DNA from: Alteromonas australica
GTDB lineage: Bacteria > Pseudomonadota > Gammaproteobacteria > Enterobacterales > Alteromonadaceae
NCBI RefSeq assembly: GCF_000730385.1
Contig: NZ_CP008849.1
Span: 3,472,001 to 3,536,000, forward strand
DNA length: 64,000 nt
Direction: 5' to 3'
Shown in pieces: positions 34,386 to 44,753 of the stretch. A model generated the notes under the pieces. That model ran no database searches and was not told the origin of the DNA. It saw only the letters and a program-made list of their open reading frames with translations. The translations under genes were made by a program, and so were the position numbers. Each line of letters starts with the position of its first letter. Within the stretch, counting starts at the first letter, position 1.

Positions 34386-36626
34386 ATGAATTTAAAGAAA
34401 TTAACGTTTAGCCTACTCACCATTGGGATGAGTTTATCTCCCCTAACCCTTCAAGCGAGCGAGCACCCAAACCTTATTCTTACTGAATCTGGCGTTGAGA
34501 GAATGCGAGAAAATGTGGGGCAGGTTCCCTTGTTTGATAAAAGCCTTGCGTCAGTAAAACAACAAGTGGACGCAGAAATAGCCATGGGTATCGATACGCC
34601 CATTCCTAAAGATTTTTCAGGGGGCTATACCCATCAGCGCCATAAACAGAATTTCTTTATCGCACAAAAAGCCGGGGTGCTGTATCAGATTTTAGGCGAC
34701 GAAAAGTACGCCAAATATATTCGCGATATGTTGTTTCAATATGAGGCCATGTACAAAGACCTTCCTCTCCACCCGCAAGAGCGATCTTACGCTCGGGGAA
34801 AGCTTTTCTGGCAATGCTTAAACGACAGTAATTGGCTGGTATACATGAGCCAAGCTTATGACGCCATATACAACTACCTTTCGAAAGATGAGCGCCAGGC
34901 ATTAGAGACCAATCTATTTCGCCCCTTTGCCGACTTTATCTCAATCGAGAACCCACAATTTTTTAACCGTGTACACAACCATAGTACTTGGGGTATTGCT
35001 GCCGTTGGTATGATTGGCCTAGTGATGAACGATGAAGAACTCATTCAGCGCGCATTATACGGTATTGATGATGACGGTTTAGAGGTGGGCGGCAAAGATA
35101 ATGACGGTGGCACCATCAAAGTAGAAGGTCAGCGCAAAGGCTTTTTCGCCAACTTAGAAGAACCTTTCTCGCCTGATGGCTACTATACCGAAGGCCCTTA
35201 TTATCAACGCTATGCCATGTACCCTTTTCTTATTTTTGCACTGGCTATGGAAAACAACCGCCCCGACTTAAAGGTTCTTCAACATAAAGACAACGTATTG
35301 CTTAAAGGTGTAGATGCGTTATTGAATCTATCTGATGCTGACGGCGAATTCTTTCCATTAAACGATGGACAAAAAGGCATGTCTTACTACAGTGCATCGT
35401 TAGTCACAGCGGTAGACTTAGCTTATTTCTATGGCAACAAAGACCCTCAACTTCTGAGTATTGTGGAAAAGCAAGGGCAAGTACTGCTGCAAGAGTCGGG
35501 ATTAGCCGCAGCGATAGGTGTTCGTGATGGAAAAGCCAAACCATACCTAAAGGGTTCTGTGAATTTAAGCGACGGTATTAACGGTAAACAAGGCGGCATT
35601 GGCGTTTTACGTCATGGAAATGAAGATTTAACCTTAGTGTTTAAATACGCCGCGCAGGGGTTAAGCCACGGGCATTACGATAAACTGTCCTTCTCACTGT
35701 ATGAAAAAGGTGAGGAAGTTCTGCAAGATTATGGCCTTGCCCGGTTTGTCAATATCGAGCAAAAAGGCGGCGGTAACTACTTAAAAGAAAATACCACCTG
35801 GGCAAAAACCACAATTGCTCACAATACATTATCTATCAATCAGCAAAAGCATTTTGGTGGCGTTTATGATGTAGCAAGTCAACATCACTCAGAATTATTC
35901 ACCTTCGACGCGAACAAAGATAATGTGAAAGTAGTGAGTGCAACAGAAGAGAATGCCTACCCTGGTACTTTCATGCACCGCACCATGGCGGTTATCAAAG
36001 AGGAGAGCTTTGAGAAGCCGTACCTTTTAGACATTATGCGAGTGACGTCAGACAGCGAAAATCAGTACGACCTTCCATTTTACTATTTGGGACAAGTGAT
36101 TGATAACAATTTCGACTACCAATCACCGACCAGTTTACATCCGCTAGGCGAAGAAAACGGTTATCAACATCTCTATGTTGAAGGCCAAGGTAGCGCAGTA
36201 GAAGGCAATACTAAATTTTCATGGTTAGGCGCAGGTAAGTATTATACCTTGACCATGCTTACCGATGCACAAGACGATATTTATTTAACACGCATTGGCG
36301 CGAACGACCCTGAATTTAACCTTCGTCGTGAAGCTGGCATTATGCTACGCAGGGAAAAAACCCAAGATACCGTGTTTGTTTCGGTAGTAGAGCCGCACGG
36401 TTCATACAGCCCAGTCAGCGAATCGTCAAAAAACTCTAAAAGCAGTATTGCTAAGCTGGAATTAGTACTCAATAGTGCTAAGTATACGGGCGTGTCTATT
36501 GTCGATGTAAAAGGTAAAACCCAGCTATTTATTATTGCCAATAGCGACAACAGTGACACCGCTGAGCATGCAGTTACAATAGACGGAGAGACCTACCGCT
36601 GGACAGGGCCTTACTTTTATCAGTAG
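34386..36626 (+). CDS. PL17 oligoalginate lyase
   Basis: A 746-residue exolytic lyase with an N-terminal alpha/alpha-toroid (about 40-370) and a C-terminal heparinase II/III-like beta-sandwich (about 395-745), the PL17 layout. The signal peptide ends TLQAS-EH (residue 24). Active-site blocks are HNHSTWG (Asn198 and His199), DGYYTEGPYYQRY (266-276) and LSHGHYDKLSFSLY in the sandwich domain. It releases unsaturated monouronate from alginate oligomers, which rearranges to DEH. I prefer ATG 34386 over 34356 because AAGGA lies 11 nt upstream and a clean signal peptide follows. It has its own promoter region after the AEC terminator, with TTACCAAT elements. Confidence 0.94.
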   Translation: MNLKKLTFSLLTIGMSLSPLTLQASEHPNLILTESGVERMRENVGQVPLFDKSLASVKQQVDAEIAMGIDTPIPKDFSGGYTHQRHKQNFFIAQKAGVLYQILGDEKYAKYIRDMLFQYEAMYKDLPLHPQERSYARGKLFWQCLNDSNWLVYMSQAYDAIYNYLSKDERQALETNLFRPFADFISIENPQFFNRVHNHSTWGIAAVGMIGLVMNDEELIQRALYGIDDDGLEVGGKDNDGGTIKVEGQRKGFFANLEEPFSPDGYYTEGPYYQRYAMYPFLIFALAMENNRPDLKVLQHKDNVLLKGVDALLNLSDADGEFFPLNDGQKGMSYYSASLVTAVDLAYFYGNKDPQLLSIVEKQGQVLLQESGLAAAIGVRDGKAKPYLKGSVNLSDGINGKQGGIGVLRHGNEDLTLVFKYAAQGLSHGHYDKLSFSLYEKGEEVLQDYGLARFVNIEQKGGGNYLKENTTWAKTTIAHNTLSINQQKHFGGVYDVASQHHSELFTFDANKDNVKVVSATEENAYPGTFMHRTMAVIKEESFEKPYLLDIMRVTSDSENQYDLPFYYLGQVIDNNFDYQSPTSLHPLGEENGYQHLYVEGQGSAVEGNTKFSWLGAGKYYTLTMLTDAQDDIYLTRIGANDPEFNLRREAGIMLRREKTQDTVFVSVVEPHGSYSPVSESSKNSKSSIAKLELVLNSAKYTGVSIVDVKGKTQLFIIANSDNSDTAEHAVTIDGETYRWTGPYFYQ

Positions 36627-36654
36627 AAGGTTCACGAGGATATAAACCTATCTC

Positions 36655-38055
36655 TCACGGTGTAATAGCGTGTGAAAGGAAATATGGGGCTAAGTACTCA
36701 AAACTCAGCCCTTTAGCCGTGCGCTTTTGAAACCCTTTCCAGTAAGTATGGCTGTCTTTAGCCATGCCCTTTTCATCCATAGCCCATACCCCTTCATTCG
36801 CGTGAGGAACTAGGTTTAAATAGTCTTGCATGCTTGTGTCTTCTTTCAGGTATTTACCTAACCATGCGGTCACAAAGTGCTGAGCGATATTATTCATTCT
36901 CACGTTATCCCATACAGCATCTATGTAATGACCACTTACGTTAAACCCAAGCGCATCATTAAAATAGAACGATTCCTCTGGTGCCGGCATTACTGCCCCC
37001 GCATTGTGATTTGCATTCTCGTAAGTCAGTAAAGCTCGCTCGGTATTCTGCATTCCTTGCCATATAGCGCGTACGCCATTTTCATAACCAGACACATCGT
37101 CCTGAGAACCCGCCACCAGCATCATGGGGACAGACACAGTAGAAAGGGTTTCAGGGCTAAACATATAATAGTTCATTCCCCACGGCGCAAAGGCGATCAC
37201 CGTTTTAAGGCGGCTATCTACTGATGCATGATAGCCAGCTTGATGACGCTTCAACGTAGCAAAAGGTGCGCTCTGAGGGCTGTTAACCGCCATTTCAGTT
37301 ACACTCGCTCCAGCGGTAATTAACGCGCCATATCCCCCCATGGAATAACCAATTAGCGCTGTATTATCTGCATTAACCAATTTGTACAAAAACGAATCAA
37401 CGTCATTTGACAGTGCAGCAACTTTGTCTAACACAAATTGCTGATCTACCGGCCGGTTTACTAAGGTAGACGCAAAAGCGGCTTGGGTCCTATAGGTAGA
37501 ATCAGTGTGATCAATAGACACAACTACGTAGCCCTTAGAGGCAATGTTTTCTGCTAAATGTGATAATAAGAAACGGTTGCCTGGATAACCATGAGATACC
37601 AGTACTAAAGGAAACGGCGTATCAGCCTCTATAGGTGAAGCGTCTCGCATCGCCTTTCCATGAAGCGCCACTTGTGTTTTGCCATCGCGAATAAACGCCT
37701 TCAATGCCGTTTCACCTTTGGCATTTTCGCTGGCGGGGTACCACACTTCTACGGTTAACGGTCTATCGTAAGTGGGCAGTGATGATGGTTTGGGTTTAGA
37801 TGCATCTAATTGCAGCATATCTATTTGCTTTGGGTTAACAAGATGCAGCGTTTTTACCCCAATATCATATGTACCATAAGCGGCAAGCTCTGGCGCGTCA
37901 GGTCGTTGGGTATCGATGCGGTTTTCGGCAACACTCAAGGCTGAATAAGTTAACGTGGCTAATAATAGAATAGCGCTACGCCACCCTAAGTTCCGTTTTG
38001 TCAGTGCGAATTTCGAACCTCTTAGTGGATTAATTTGCATAAGATTTCTGTCCAT
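36655..38055 (-). CDS. Secreted alpha/beta hydrolase (dienelactone/PAF-acetylhydrolase-like)
   Basis: About 466 residues. A hydrophobic export segment (SAILLLATLTYSALSVAEN) is followed by an alpha/beta-hydrolase. The oxyanion-region motif is LVSHGYPGN, the nucleophile elbow is GYSMGGYGA, and the acid region is MMLVAGSQDDVSGYENG; a candidate His lies in YENANHNAG. Such COG4188-type enzymes cleave esters or related bonds; the substrate here is unknown. The start is uncertain: ATG 38055, ATG 38040 or GTG 38085, none with a good ribosome site. It is convergent with PL17 (28-nt gap) and lies downstream of the HAD gene, but more than 90 nt away. An ester-removing role on polysaccharide is possible but speculative. 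Confidence 0.75.
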   Translation of the reverse strand: MDRNLMQINPLRGSKFALTKRNLGWRSAILLLATLTYSALSVAENRIDTQRPDAPELAAYGTYDIGVKTLHLVNPKQIDMLQLDASKPKPSSLPTYDRPLTVEVWYPASENAKGETALKAFIRDGKTQVALHGKAMRDASPIEADTPFPLVLVSHGYPGNRFLLSHLAENIASKGYVVVSIDHTDSTYRTQAAFASTLVNRPVDQQFVLDKVAALSNDVDSFLYKLVNADNTALIGYSMGGYGALITAGASVTEMAVNSPQSAPFATLKRHQAGYHASVDSRLKTVIAFAPWGMNYYMFSPETLSTVSVPMMLVAGSQDDVSGYENGVRAIWQGMQNTERALLTYENANHNAGAVMPAPEESFYFNDALGFNVSGHYIDAVWDNVRMNNIAQHFVTAWLGKYLKEDTSMQDYLNLVPHANEGVWAMDEKGMAKDSHTYWKGFQKRTAKGLSFEYLAPYFLSHAITP

Positions 38056-38153
38056 TTTATTTGTGTGTAGGGTCGCATTTTCCACCTCTACTCTACTGTA
38101 TAAATATGAACAGAAAAATACATAACCTATGTATTGCAGGATTGCTTTTGATG

Positions 38154-38843
38154 CTATTTTTCAAATAGCTGAGGCGCCAATAAAGGAAAATCTTTCCATT
38201 GTGAGATAACACGAAAATCGTAGCCTTGGTCAAATGCCGTTTTAGCTAAGTGACTGGCACCCATATACCTGATAACCTGCATGTTCGCAGCTAATGCGCC
38301 TTCAATTCCTGCCATAGAATCCTCAATGACCAAGCATTTTTCAGGCGACACCCGCATTTTTTGGGCTGCGAGTAAAAATATATCTGGCGCAGGTTTGCCG
38401 TTTTCCACTTCTTCACTGGTGGTGATCGTTCCCTCGAAGAGTGCTGACAAACCTGTAGTTTCCAGAGAGAAGCTAACTCGAGATGGACTACTGCTGGTTG
38501 CAATACATCGTTTTACATTCAGTGAATTTAACACTTGCTCAAGCCCATCCGTTGGCTTTAATTCCTCGGCGAATACCACCAGTAATGCAGCAAGATACTC
38601 ATCTCGAAAATCATCCGCTAAGTAGACATTAAAATCAGTGACAATTTGCTGCTTGGCAGACGGGAAGCTTTTTCCCAAAAAGTGCTTATCGAAATATTCA
38701 CCAGTTATCACCACACCTAAGTCAGCTAGCATTGAGACAAGCACTTTTTTGCACAATATTTCACTGTCGATAAGCACCCCGTCGCAATCAAAAATAACCA
38801 GTTCAATATGATTAAAATCTGGTTTATGTATGGTGCTTTCCAT
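38154..38843 (-). CDS. HAD-family sugar-phosphate phosphatase/mutase
   Basis: A 229-residue haloacid-dehalogenase-like hydrolase of the beta-phosphoglucomutase/YieH subgroup. Motif I is DCDGVLIDSE (19-28; nucleophile Asp19, acid Asp21), motif II lies in CIATSSS, and motif IV is VIEDSMAGIEGA. A small helical cap is inserted after motif I. Relatives dephosphorylate sugar phosphates such as 6-phosphogluconate. It is the last gene of the polyol-type ABC operon, 123 nt after the ATPase gene; HAD enzymes often accompany sorbitol/mannitol transporters. Start ATG follows AGCGAGAAATAAAC. Confidence 0.85.
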   Translation of the reverse strand: MESTIHKPDFNHIELVIFDCDGVLIDSEILCKKVLVSMLADLGVVITGEYFDKHFLGKSFPSAKQQIVTDFNVYLADDFRDEYLAALLVVFAEELKPTDGLEQVLNSLNVKRCIATSSSPSRVSFSLETTGLSALFEGTITTSEEVENGKPAPDIFLLAAQKMRVSPEKCLVIEDSMAGIEGALAANMQVIRYMGASHLAKTAFDQGYDFRVISQWKDFPLLAPQLFEK

Positions 38844-38966
38844 GTTTATTTCTCGCTGCTTTGTCTATCAATCTTTGGCAAACGGGCAGTGCCCAGTCAG
38901 TCATAACCCCCTTGAACACTGCCTCAAACAGACTCAACGGGGCGCTCACAGGATGAACGCCGCCAG

Positions 38967-39998
38967 TTAGGCTGCACTTTCCTCACCCCACGACAAAGAA
39001 GGAATAGTTACCCCATCTTTATCGAAGTGCATTATTTTTTCTTTTGCAGCAGTAAGTTGGATGGTATCACCGTAATTGACCGCACAGTCGCCACCGGCTT
39101 TTACGGTTAGCGTACCCACACCATCCACATTTACATGCAAAAAGGTTTCAGACCCCAAATGTTCAATAACACCCACTTTTCCTGACCACAAACCTTTCTC
39201 TTGAGTAATAACAAAGTGCTCTGGTCGAACGCCTAACGTGTGCGTATCTTCGTCAGCGTTGGGCTGCACATCAATGAAGTTCATTTTGGGAGACCCAATG
39301 AAACCTGCCACAAAGCGGTTTACTGGCTTTTGATATAGTTCAAGAGGGGTACCGACTTGCTCAATGATACCACCATTAAATACCGCAATTCTATCGGCCA
39401 TGGTCATCGCTTCCACTTGATCGTGAGTTACATAAATCATGGTGGTGGCTAAGCGCTTATGAAGTTCTGATATCTCTAAGCGCATGTTGACACGTAATGA
39501 CGCGTCTAAGTTGGAAAGAGGCTCATCGAATAAAAAGGCAGAAGGCTGGCGCACAATAGCGCGCCCAATCGCCACACGCTGTCGCTGTCCCCCAGACAAC
39601 TGTCCCGGCTTTCTATCGAGATAGTCGGTTAGGTTCAGCATTTTGGCTGCCTGTGCTATTTTTTGTTCAATCGTGGCGGCATCAACCTTGGCTCGCTTAA
39701 GTGGAAATGCAATGTTATTGCGCACTGACATATGCGGATAAAGCGCATAGGACTGAAACACCATCGCCAAGCCACGTTTTGCCGGGGGCATGTGAGTCGC
39801 ATCTTGGTTGTCGATTTCAATACGGCCACTGGTAGTGTCTTCAAGGCCAGCAATCATGCGAAGTAACGTTGATTTACCACAACCTGATGGCCCTACAAAT
39901 ACGATAAACTCGCCGTCACGGATGTGTAAATCAAGAGGCTTTATCACGTTGACATCGCCAAAACTTTTTGTCACTTGCTTTAAAGTAATACTTCCCAT
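38967..39998 (-). CDS. Polyol/sugar ABC transporter ATPase (UgpC/MalK/SmoK type)
   Basis: A 343-residue ATPase with C-terminal TOBE/OB regulatory domain. Walker A is GPSGCGKST (37-45), the signature is [10 protein letters not shown], Walker B is [13 protein letters not shown], and the switch is YVTHDQ. The C-terminal [12 protein letters not shown] is characteristic of MalK/UgpC-like subunits that energise CUT1 transporters. It follows the second permease gene by 11 nt, with AGGAG before its ATG. Together with the upstream permeases and binding protein it forms one importer. Confidence 0.93.
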   Translation of the reverse strand: MGSITLKQVTKSFGDVNVIKPLDLHIRDGEFIVFVGPSGCGKSTLLRMIAGLEDTTSGRIEIDNQDATHMPPAKRGLAMVFQSYALYPHMSVRNNIAFPLKRAKVDAATIEQKIAQAAKMLNLTDYLDRKPGQLSGGQRQRVAIGRAIVRQPSAFLFDEPLSNLDASLRVNMRLEISELHKRLATTMIYVTHDQVEAMTMADRIAVFNGGIIEQVGTPLELYQKPVNRFVAGFIGSPKMNFIDVQPNADEDTHTLGVRPEHFVITQEKGLWSGKVGVIEHLGSETFLHVNVDGVGTLTVKAGGDCAVNYGDTIQLTAAKEKIMHFDKDGVTIPSLSWGEESAA

Positions 39999-40009
39999 TA
40001 GAGGTTCTC

Positions 40010-40840
40010 CTACTTAACCGCGCCGAAGCTAAGTCCGCGCACTAATTGTTTTTGACTAAACCAACCAAGAATTAAGATAGGCACCACGGCCATCACTGAT
40101 GCGGCTGATAATTTTGCGTAAAATAACCCTTCTGGGCTTGAGTAACTGGCAATAAATGCGGTTAACGGTGCGGCGTTGGCCGCGGTAAGAATGAGCGTCC
40201 AAAAAGCTTCATTCCACGCTAAAATCACATTTAGCAGTAATGTTGATGCAATCCCTGGTAGTGCTATAGGCAGCAATACATGAAAGATTTCTTCCTTAAT
40301 TCCGGCACCATCCATACGCGCCGCTTCAAGAATTTCATGAGGAATCTCTCTAAAGTAGGTGTAAAGCATCCACACCATGATAGGCAGGTTGATGAGTGTC
40401 ATCACAATCACCAGCCCCAACCGTGTATCAAGTAAGCCAAAGTCTCGAAAGAGAAGATAAATAGGTATAAGCACACCCACTGGCGGTAGCATCTTAGTCG
40501 ACAGCATCCACATCAATAAATTCTTAGTTCGCTTAGTTTGAACAAACGCCATGGACCACGCTGCAGGAATGGCAATGAGTAACCCCAACAAACTCGCTCC
40601 TAAGGAGATAACCACCGAATTAAGGAAATGGTCAAAATAGGGGGAACGAGCTAACACTTGGCTGTAGTTTTCTAGTGTCCACTCAAACATGAACAGACTC
40701 GGCGACGCCGAAATGGCTTCTGACTCTGTTTTGAAGCTGGTGATCATGGTCCATAAAATAGGAAAGAAGATCATTCCACTGATGGTCCACGCTACCAAGG
40801 TGTAGATAATCTTGGATTTATTTATATTTCGAGTTGCCAT
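40010..40840 (-). CDS. ABC transporter permease (MalG/SmoG type)
   Basis: A 276-residue inner-membrane permease with six predicted helices. The EAA loop is [26 protein letters not shown] (near residue 190), typical of CUT1 second permeases. GGAGGG stands 7 nt before the ATG at 40840; an adjacent GTG (40843) is in frame but less likely. Its start abuts the stop of the first permease gene, indicating coupling. [19 protein letters not shown] resembles the MalG/SmoG helix region. Confidence 0.92.
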   Translation of the reverse strand: MATRNINKSKIIYTLVAWTISGMIFFPILWTMITSFKTESEAISASPSLFMFEWTLENYSQVLARSPYFDHFLNSVVISLGASLLGLLIAIPAAWSMAFVQTKRTKNLLMWMLSTKMLPPVGVLIPIYLLFRDFGLLDTRLGLVIVMTLINLPIMVWMLYTYFREIPHEILEAARMDGAGIKEEIFHVLLPIALPGIASTLLLNVILAWNEAFWTLILTAANAAPLTAFIASYSSPEGLFYAKLSAASVMAVVPILILGWFSQKQLVRGLSFGAVK

Positions 40841-40843
40841 CAC

Positions 40844-41716
40844 TTAACCCTCCAAATTTTTACCAATTAAGCGCATTAAGAAAATGGCAACAATATTGGC
40901 AATAATCACAGCCACTATGCCCCCAGCGGAACCCCCACCCACATCAAATTGAAGAAGTGATTGGGTATAAATCAAATACGTAATATTTGTTGATGAGTAA
41001 CCTGGCCCACCGCTGGTGGTCACCAGAATTTCTGCGAAAATTGATAGCAGGAATATGGTTTCAATTAAAATGACAGCGGTGACAGCTCGTGATAAGTGGG
41101 GCAATACGATATAAACGAATTTGCTAAAAGGGCCGGCACCATCTAAGTCTGCGGCGTCGAGTTGTTCACGATCCAGTGATTGAATCGCCGTTAGCAAAAT
41201 CAGCGCCGCAAAGGGCAGCCACTGCCAAGACACAATAATAATAATCGACAACAATGGCAGTTCCGCAAAGAAGTCTATTGGGGTAAACCCTAAGAAGGTC
41301 GCTAAATGTGCGAATAAACCATTGACGGGATTCATGAACATGTTCTTCCATACTAACGCCGATACCGTCGGCATGACGAAAAACGGCGCAAGCACCATAA
41401 TGCGAACGTAGTTTCTTCCCCAAATAGCTTGGTCGAGCAACACGGCTAACCCAATACCACCGCAAATCGTGATAACTAACACTCCCCCCACCAGCATAAG
41501 GGTATTAAAGAATGACTCTACAAAAGCGGGGTCTGTTAAAAAGAACTCGTAATTCAAGAAGCCGATAAATTCATTATCGCCTGGCATGAGTAGGTTGTAG
41601 TCTAAAAACGAGAAATACAATGTCATGCAAAGTGGAACAATCATCCATGCCAATAGCAAAGTGACCGATGGAAAAAGCATTATTTTGGCTAACGTACGAG
41701 ACTGAGTTGTCGCCAT
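40844..41716 (-). CDS. ABC transporter permease (MalF/SmoF type)
   Basis: A 290-residue inner-membrane permease with six predicted helices. The EAA-type loop reads LDAADLDGAGPFSKFVYIVLPHLS. The sequence LFPSVTLLLAWMIVPLCMTLYFSFLDYNLL is a normal CUT1 first permease N-terminus. AAGGGG lies 7 nt before the ATG. It is the second gene after the binding protein (67-nt gap). Confidence 0.92.
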   Translation of the reverse strand: MATTQSRTLAKIMLFPSVTLLLAWMIVPLCMTLYFSFLDYNLLMPGDNEFIGFLNYEFFLTDPAFVESFFNTLMLVGGVLVITICGGIGLAVLLDQAIWGRNYVRIMVLAPFFVMPTVSALVWKNMFMNPVNGLFAHLATFLGFTPIDFFAELPLLSIIIIVSWQWLPFAALILLTAIQSLDREQLDAADLDGAGPFSKFVYIVLPHLSRAVTAVILIETIFLLSIFAEILVTTSGGPGYSSTNITYLIYTQSLLQFDVGGGSAGGIVAVIIANIVAIFLMRLIGKNLEG

Positions 41717-41783
41717 TACTAGACCCCTTACAAGTCAGTGGTAGGTAAGTACTGCAGCACCTTACCCACCGGTTAACGTCTTA

Positions 41784-43091
41784 TTATTTTGGGTAGCGCG
41801 CTTTACGCATTGCTCTTTCAACAAGGCGCTGAGAGCTTTGAAGTGCTTGGTCGACTGTCATACGACCGGTCAAGGCAGCACTAAATTGCTGTCCTACCGC
41901 GGTGCCTATACCTTGGAACTCAGGGATTGCAACAAACTGCACACCTACGTAAGGTACGGGATCAACCGTGGGATTTTTGGGATCCGCCGAATTGATTGAA
42001 TCAAGAGTAATTTGAGCGAATGGGGCGGCGTTCATATAATCAGGATTGGCATACAATGATGCTCGCGTACCAGGAGGTACATTTGCCCAGCCTTTCTTTT
42101 CTGCAACAAGTGAGGCGTACTCTTTAGACGTGGCCCAGCTTATAAACTTCATTGCAGCGTCTGACTTTTTACTGCTAGAGGGAATAGCTAACGTCCAAGC
42201 CCATAGCCAGTTACCGCGTTTGCCAAGGCCGTTGTCAGGCGCTAACGCAAACCCTACTTTATCTGCAACTTCAGAGTCTTTTTGGTTGGTGACAAAACCA
42301 CCTGCCACTGTGGCATCAATCCACATACCACACTTTCCCGTTTGGAACAGTGCTAGGTTTTCATTAAAACCATTAGCAGATGCCCCTGGAGGGCCATACT
42401 TGTCCATCACATCAACATAGTATTCTAGGGTGGCTTTCCACGCATCTGAATCGAACTGTGGTTTCCAGTTTTCATCAAACCAACGGGCACCAAATGAGTT
42501 AGACATTGACGTAAGCAGAGCAATGTTTTCACCCCACCCCGCCTTGCCACGTAAACAAATACCGTAAACGCCCGCGTCTTTATCTGTCATGGCCTCTGCC
42601 GCAGTACGGATAAACTCCCATGTCGGAGCTTTGGGCATTTTCAAACCCGCTTTTTCCATCAAATCGGTGCGGTACATGACCATAGAGCTCTCGCCGTAAA
42701 AGGGCGCAGCGTAAAGCTTGTTGTCAACCGAAAGTCCACTTCGAATAGCGGGCAGCAAATCGTCAACATCGTAAGATTCGCCCAATCCATTTAGCGCTTC
42801 TAACCACCCCTGCTTACTCCAAATAGGCACTTCATAAGTGCCTATCGTCATCACATCATATTGCCCACCTTTTGTGGCAACATCGGTGGTCACTCGTTGG
42901 CGAAGAATATTTTCTTCTAACGTTACCCACTTGAGGCTAATGTCAGGGTTTTGCTTTTCAAAATCACTACTCAGTTCCTTCATGGTGATCATGTCACCGT
43001 TATTAACGGTAGCGATGGTTATGGTTTCTGCATTCACCGTGGAACCTAATGACAAGGCGCCGGCTAACAGTAGAGAAAGTTTTTTCAACAT
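41784..43091 (-). CDS. Polyol-type ABC substrate-binding protein
   Basis: A 435-residue family-1 periplasmic binding protein. The signal peptide (residues 1-21, ending VNA) precedes ETITIATVNNGDM. The stretch WVTLEENILRQRVTTDVATKGGQYDVMTIG is very characteristic of the sorbitol/mannitol binding proteins (SmoE/MtlE type), so a sugar alcohol is the likely ligand. Mannitol is abundant together with alginate in brown algae, which fits the neighbourhood; that link is inference. Start ATG with AAGGGG 10 nt upstream. First ABC gene after the porin. Confidence 0.9.
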   Translation of the reverse strand: MLKKLSLLLAGALSLGSTVNAETITIATVNNGDMITMKELSSDFEKQNPDISLKWVTLEENILRQRVTTDVATKGGQYDVMTIGTYEVPIWSKQGWLEALNGLGESYDVDDLLPAIRSGLSVDNKLYAAPFYGESSMVMYRTDLMEKAGLKMPKAPTWEFIRTAAEAMTDKDAGVYGICLRGKAGWGENIALLTSMSNSFGARWFDENWKPQFDSDAWKATLEYYVDVMDKYGPPGASANGFNENLALFQTGKCGMWIDATVAGGFVTNQKDSEVADKVGFALAPDNGLGKRGNWLWAWTLAIPSSSKKSDAAMKFISWATSKEYASLVAEKKGWANVPPGTRASLYANPDYMNAAPFAQITLDSINSADPKNPTVDPVPYVGVQFVAIPEFQGIGTAVGQQFSAALTGRMTVDQALQSSQRLVERAMRKARYPK

Positions 43092-43215
43092 AGGGTAATC
43101 CCCTTAAGGTTTTAAAGATGCAACTTCCCCCTCCCCGCCTGGTGTTGTGCATTCACCACCGATAACAGGGATAGAGGTTTGCGTCGTTTATGACTATTAG
43201 GTTTTGGTTGGTTTA

Positions 43216-43252
43216 CCCGCATGAGTAGGCTGAACTGTCGCGCTCATACGGG
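43216..43252 (-). terminator. Hairpin between porin and ABC binding-protein genes
   Basis: CCCGCATGAG (43216-43225) pairs with CTCATACGGG (43243-43252) with one wobble and a 17-nt loop. No U-tract. It could attenuate or stabilise the transcript between the porin and ABC genes. Confidence 0.4.
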
Positions 43253-43274
43253 CAATGCTACACACGCTACCGTG

Positions 43275-44690
43275 TTAGAATTTCACTGATATTTCTGACG
43301 TGATACCGTCAAAGCCGGCGCCTATTTGGCCGCCAGAGTTTGTCCCTTCTTCCTGATCAACATATTCTACTTTCCAAAGTGTTCTGTCGTTGATCCAATA
43401 CCCTGCCGAAACTTGAAGCCGGGTTACCTCGTTGTCGCTTTGCTCGATAAGATCAGAGGTATTTTCAGCTTCAGCATAGCGTGCTGCGACATAGAGTTTT
43501 TCAGGAATAACATACTGCTGTGCTTCAATAACCCAATAATCAACAGAGGAATCGGCTTCAATCACTTGATTAGAATCAAATGTGGTACCAGTAGGATCTA
43601 GCACGCCGTCGGTCCCAAAATAGGTAATACCGGCGACGGCATTACCTTCGGTATCTGCAAAGGTATAATCGTCACTGGCTTTACCTAGCATGAGGATAAC
43701 GCTGGTTTGGTCTGAAGGCTGGTATGCAAGGTTTAATTGCATAATAGATTGATTCAACCCAGGCAATGCACCTACGTGTGTATCCCGTTCACTGGAAGCT
43801 GAAGCCGAGAAGTTATAGTTTTCACCATCACCAAAGCGATAGTTCGTGGTGGTGACGCCATCTAAGCTTGCGAGGCCGTTTTCAAACACCAGTTGGTCGC
43901 CTTGGTTGGCTTGGAAGATGTTTAAGCCCGCTTTGAAACCACCTTGAAACTCCAACGTGCCCTGAATACGGTAGTTGTAGCCTCTATCTTCTTGGAACGC
44001 TTCGCCAAAGCTAGACGTTGTCATGTGACCGGCGACGTTGTAGGCGCGAAGTATGCCGCCGTCAAAGGTTTCTGTATAACTTAATTGAATGCCGTTTTCT
44101 GCCGTTGCATAGTCAGTGATACCATTACCAATTAACGCATTTCCTTGGTTGTCTGCACCATCTTGGAAACCTTTAAATTGAAACGGTGACGCGCCAATAT
44201 TACCTGCACGTAAAATTAAACTGGCATTTTCTTTCTCATACCCCGTGAGCCCAAACATATCGAATTCAATACCAGCGAAATCTTGGTGAAAGGAGAAATC
44301 TCGATCACCATTGTTACCAAAATCATTAGGTTCTTCTGCGATATCGATGTCTGCCGTAATGTTTTCAGTAATTTTGAATTTAAACATCAAGTTCACGCGT
44401 AAACGACCGAAACCGTCGGATTGCGTTTCATCTTCTGGGCGGAACGCGCCGTCTTTGGCCTGAATAGCCTGGTAATTTTGCATGGCCAAAAAGTTTACCT
44501 GTACTCGGCCATCAAGGAACTCATTGGGTTCACTAGGCGGCACATACATAGGCTTCTCTTCACTTAACTCTTGCGCCATTGAAAGCGCTGGCGTCGTCAC
44601 TGCAATAATTGCAGCAGCGAGCGCGCTTAATTTGCTGGCCGTTTTGGTAGAACAAGTTGTAGAAAGATGACGCTGGTTGATGTCTAGCAT
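43275..44690 (-). CDS. Outer-membrane porin-like beta-barrel protein
   Basis: About 471 residues. After a signal peptide ending LSMAQE comes a short Pro/Glu-rich segment, then alternating beta-strand sequence (DGFGRLRVNLMFKFKITENITADIDIAEEP) to a terminal aromatic (SEISVKF). I do not recognise a named family beyond porin-like barrel. The ATG at 44690 with GAGAGGG 6 nt upstream is preferred over TTG 44705. It is transcribed ahead of the polyol-type ABC genes (183-nt gap) and may let the same solute through the outer membrane. A perfect palindrome (44754-44772) lies about 65 bases upstream. Confidence 0.75.
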   Translation of the reverse strand: MLDINQRHLSTTCSTKTASKLSALAAAIIAVTTPALSMAQELSEEKPMYVPPSEPNEFLDGRVQVNFLAMQNYQAIQAKDGAFRPEDETQSDGFGRLRVNLMFKFKITENITADIDIAEEPNDFGNNGDRDFSFHQDFAGIEFDMFGLTGYEKENASLILRAGNIGASPFQFKGFQDGADNQGNALIGNGITDYATAENGIQLSYTETFDGGILRAYNVAGHMTTSSFGEAFQEDRGYNYRIQGTLEFQGGFKAGLNIFQANQGDQLVFENGLASLDGVTTTNYRFGDGENYNFSASASSERDTHVGALPGLNQSIMQLNLAYQPSDQTSVILMLGKASDDYTFADTEGNAVAGITYFGTDGVLDPTGTTFDSNQVIEADSSVDYWVIEAQQYVIPEKLYVAARYAEAENTSDLIEQSDNEVTRLQVSAGYWINDRTLWKVEYVDQEEGTNSGGQIGAGFDGITSEISVKF

Positions 44691-44753
44691 TGTGAACCCT
44701 CTCAAGACTAATTTTTAATTTTTATTCCGCAAAACTGAATATGAAATGGAACA

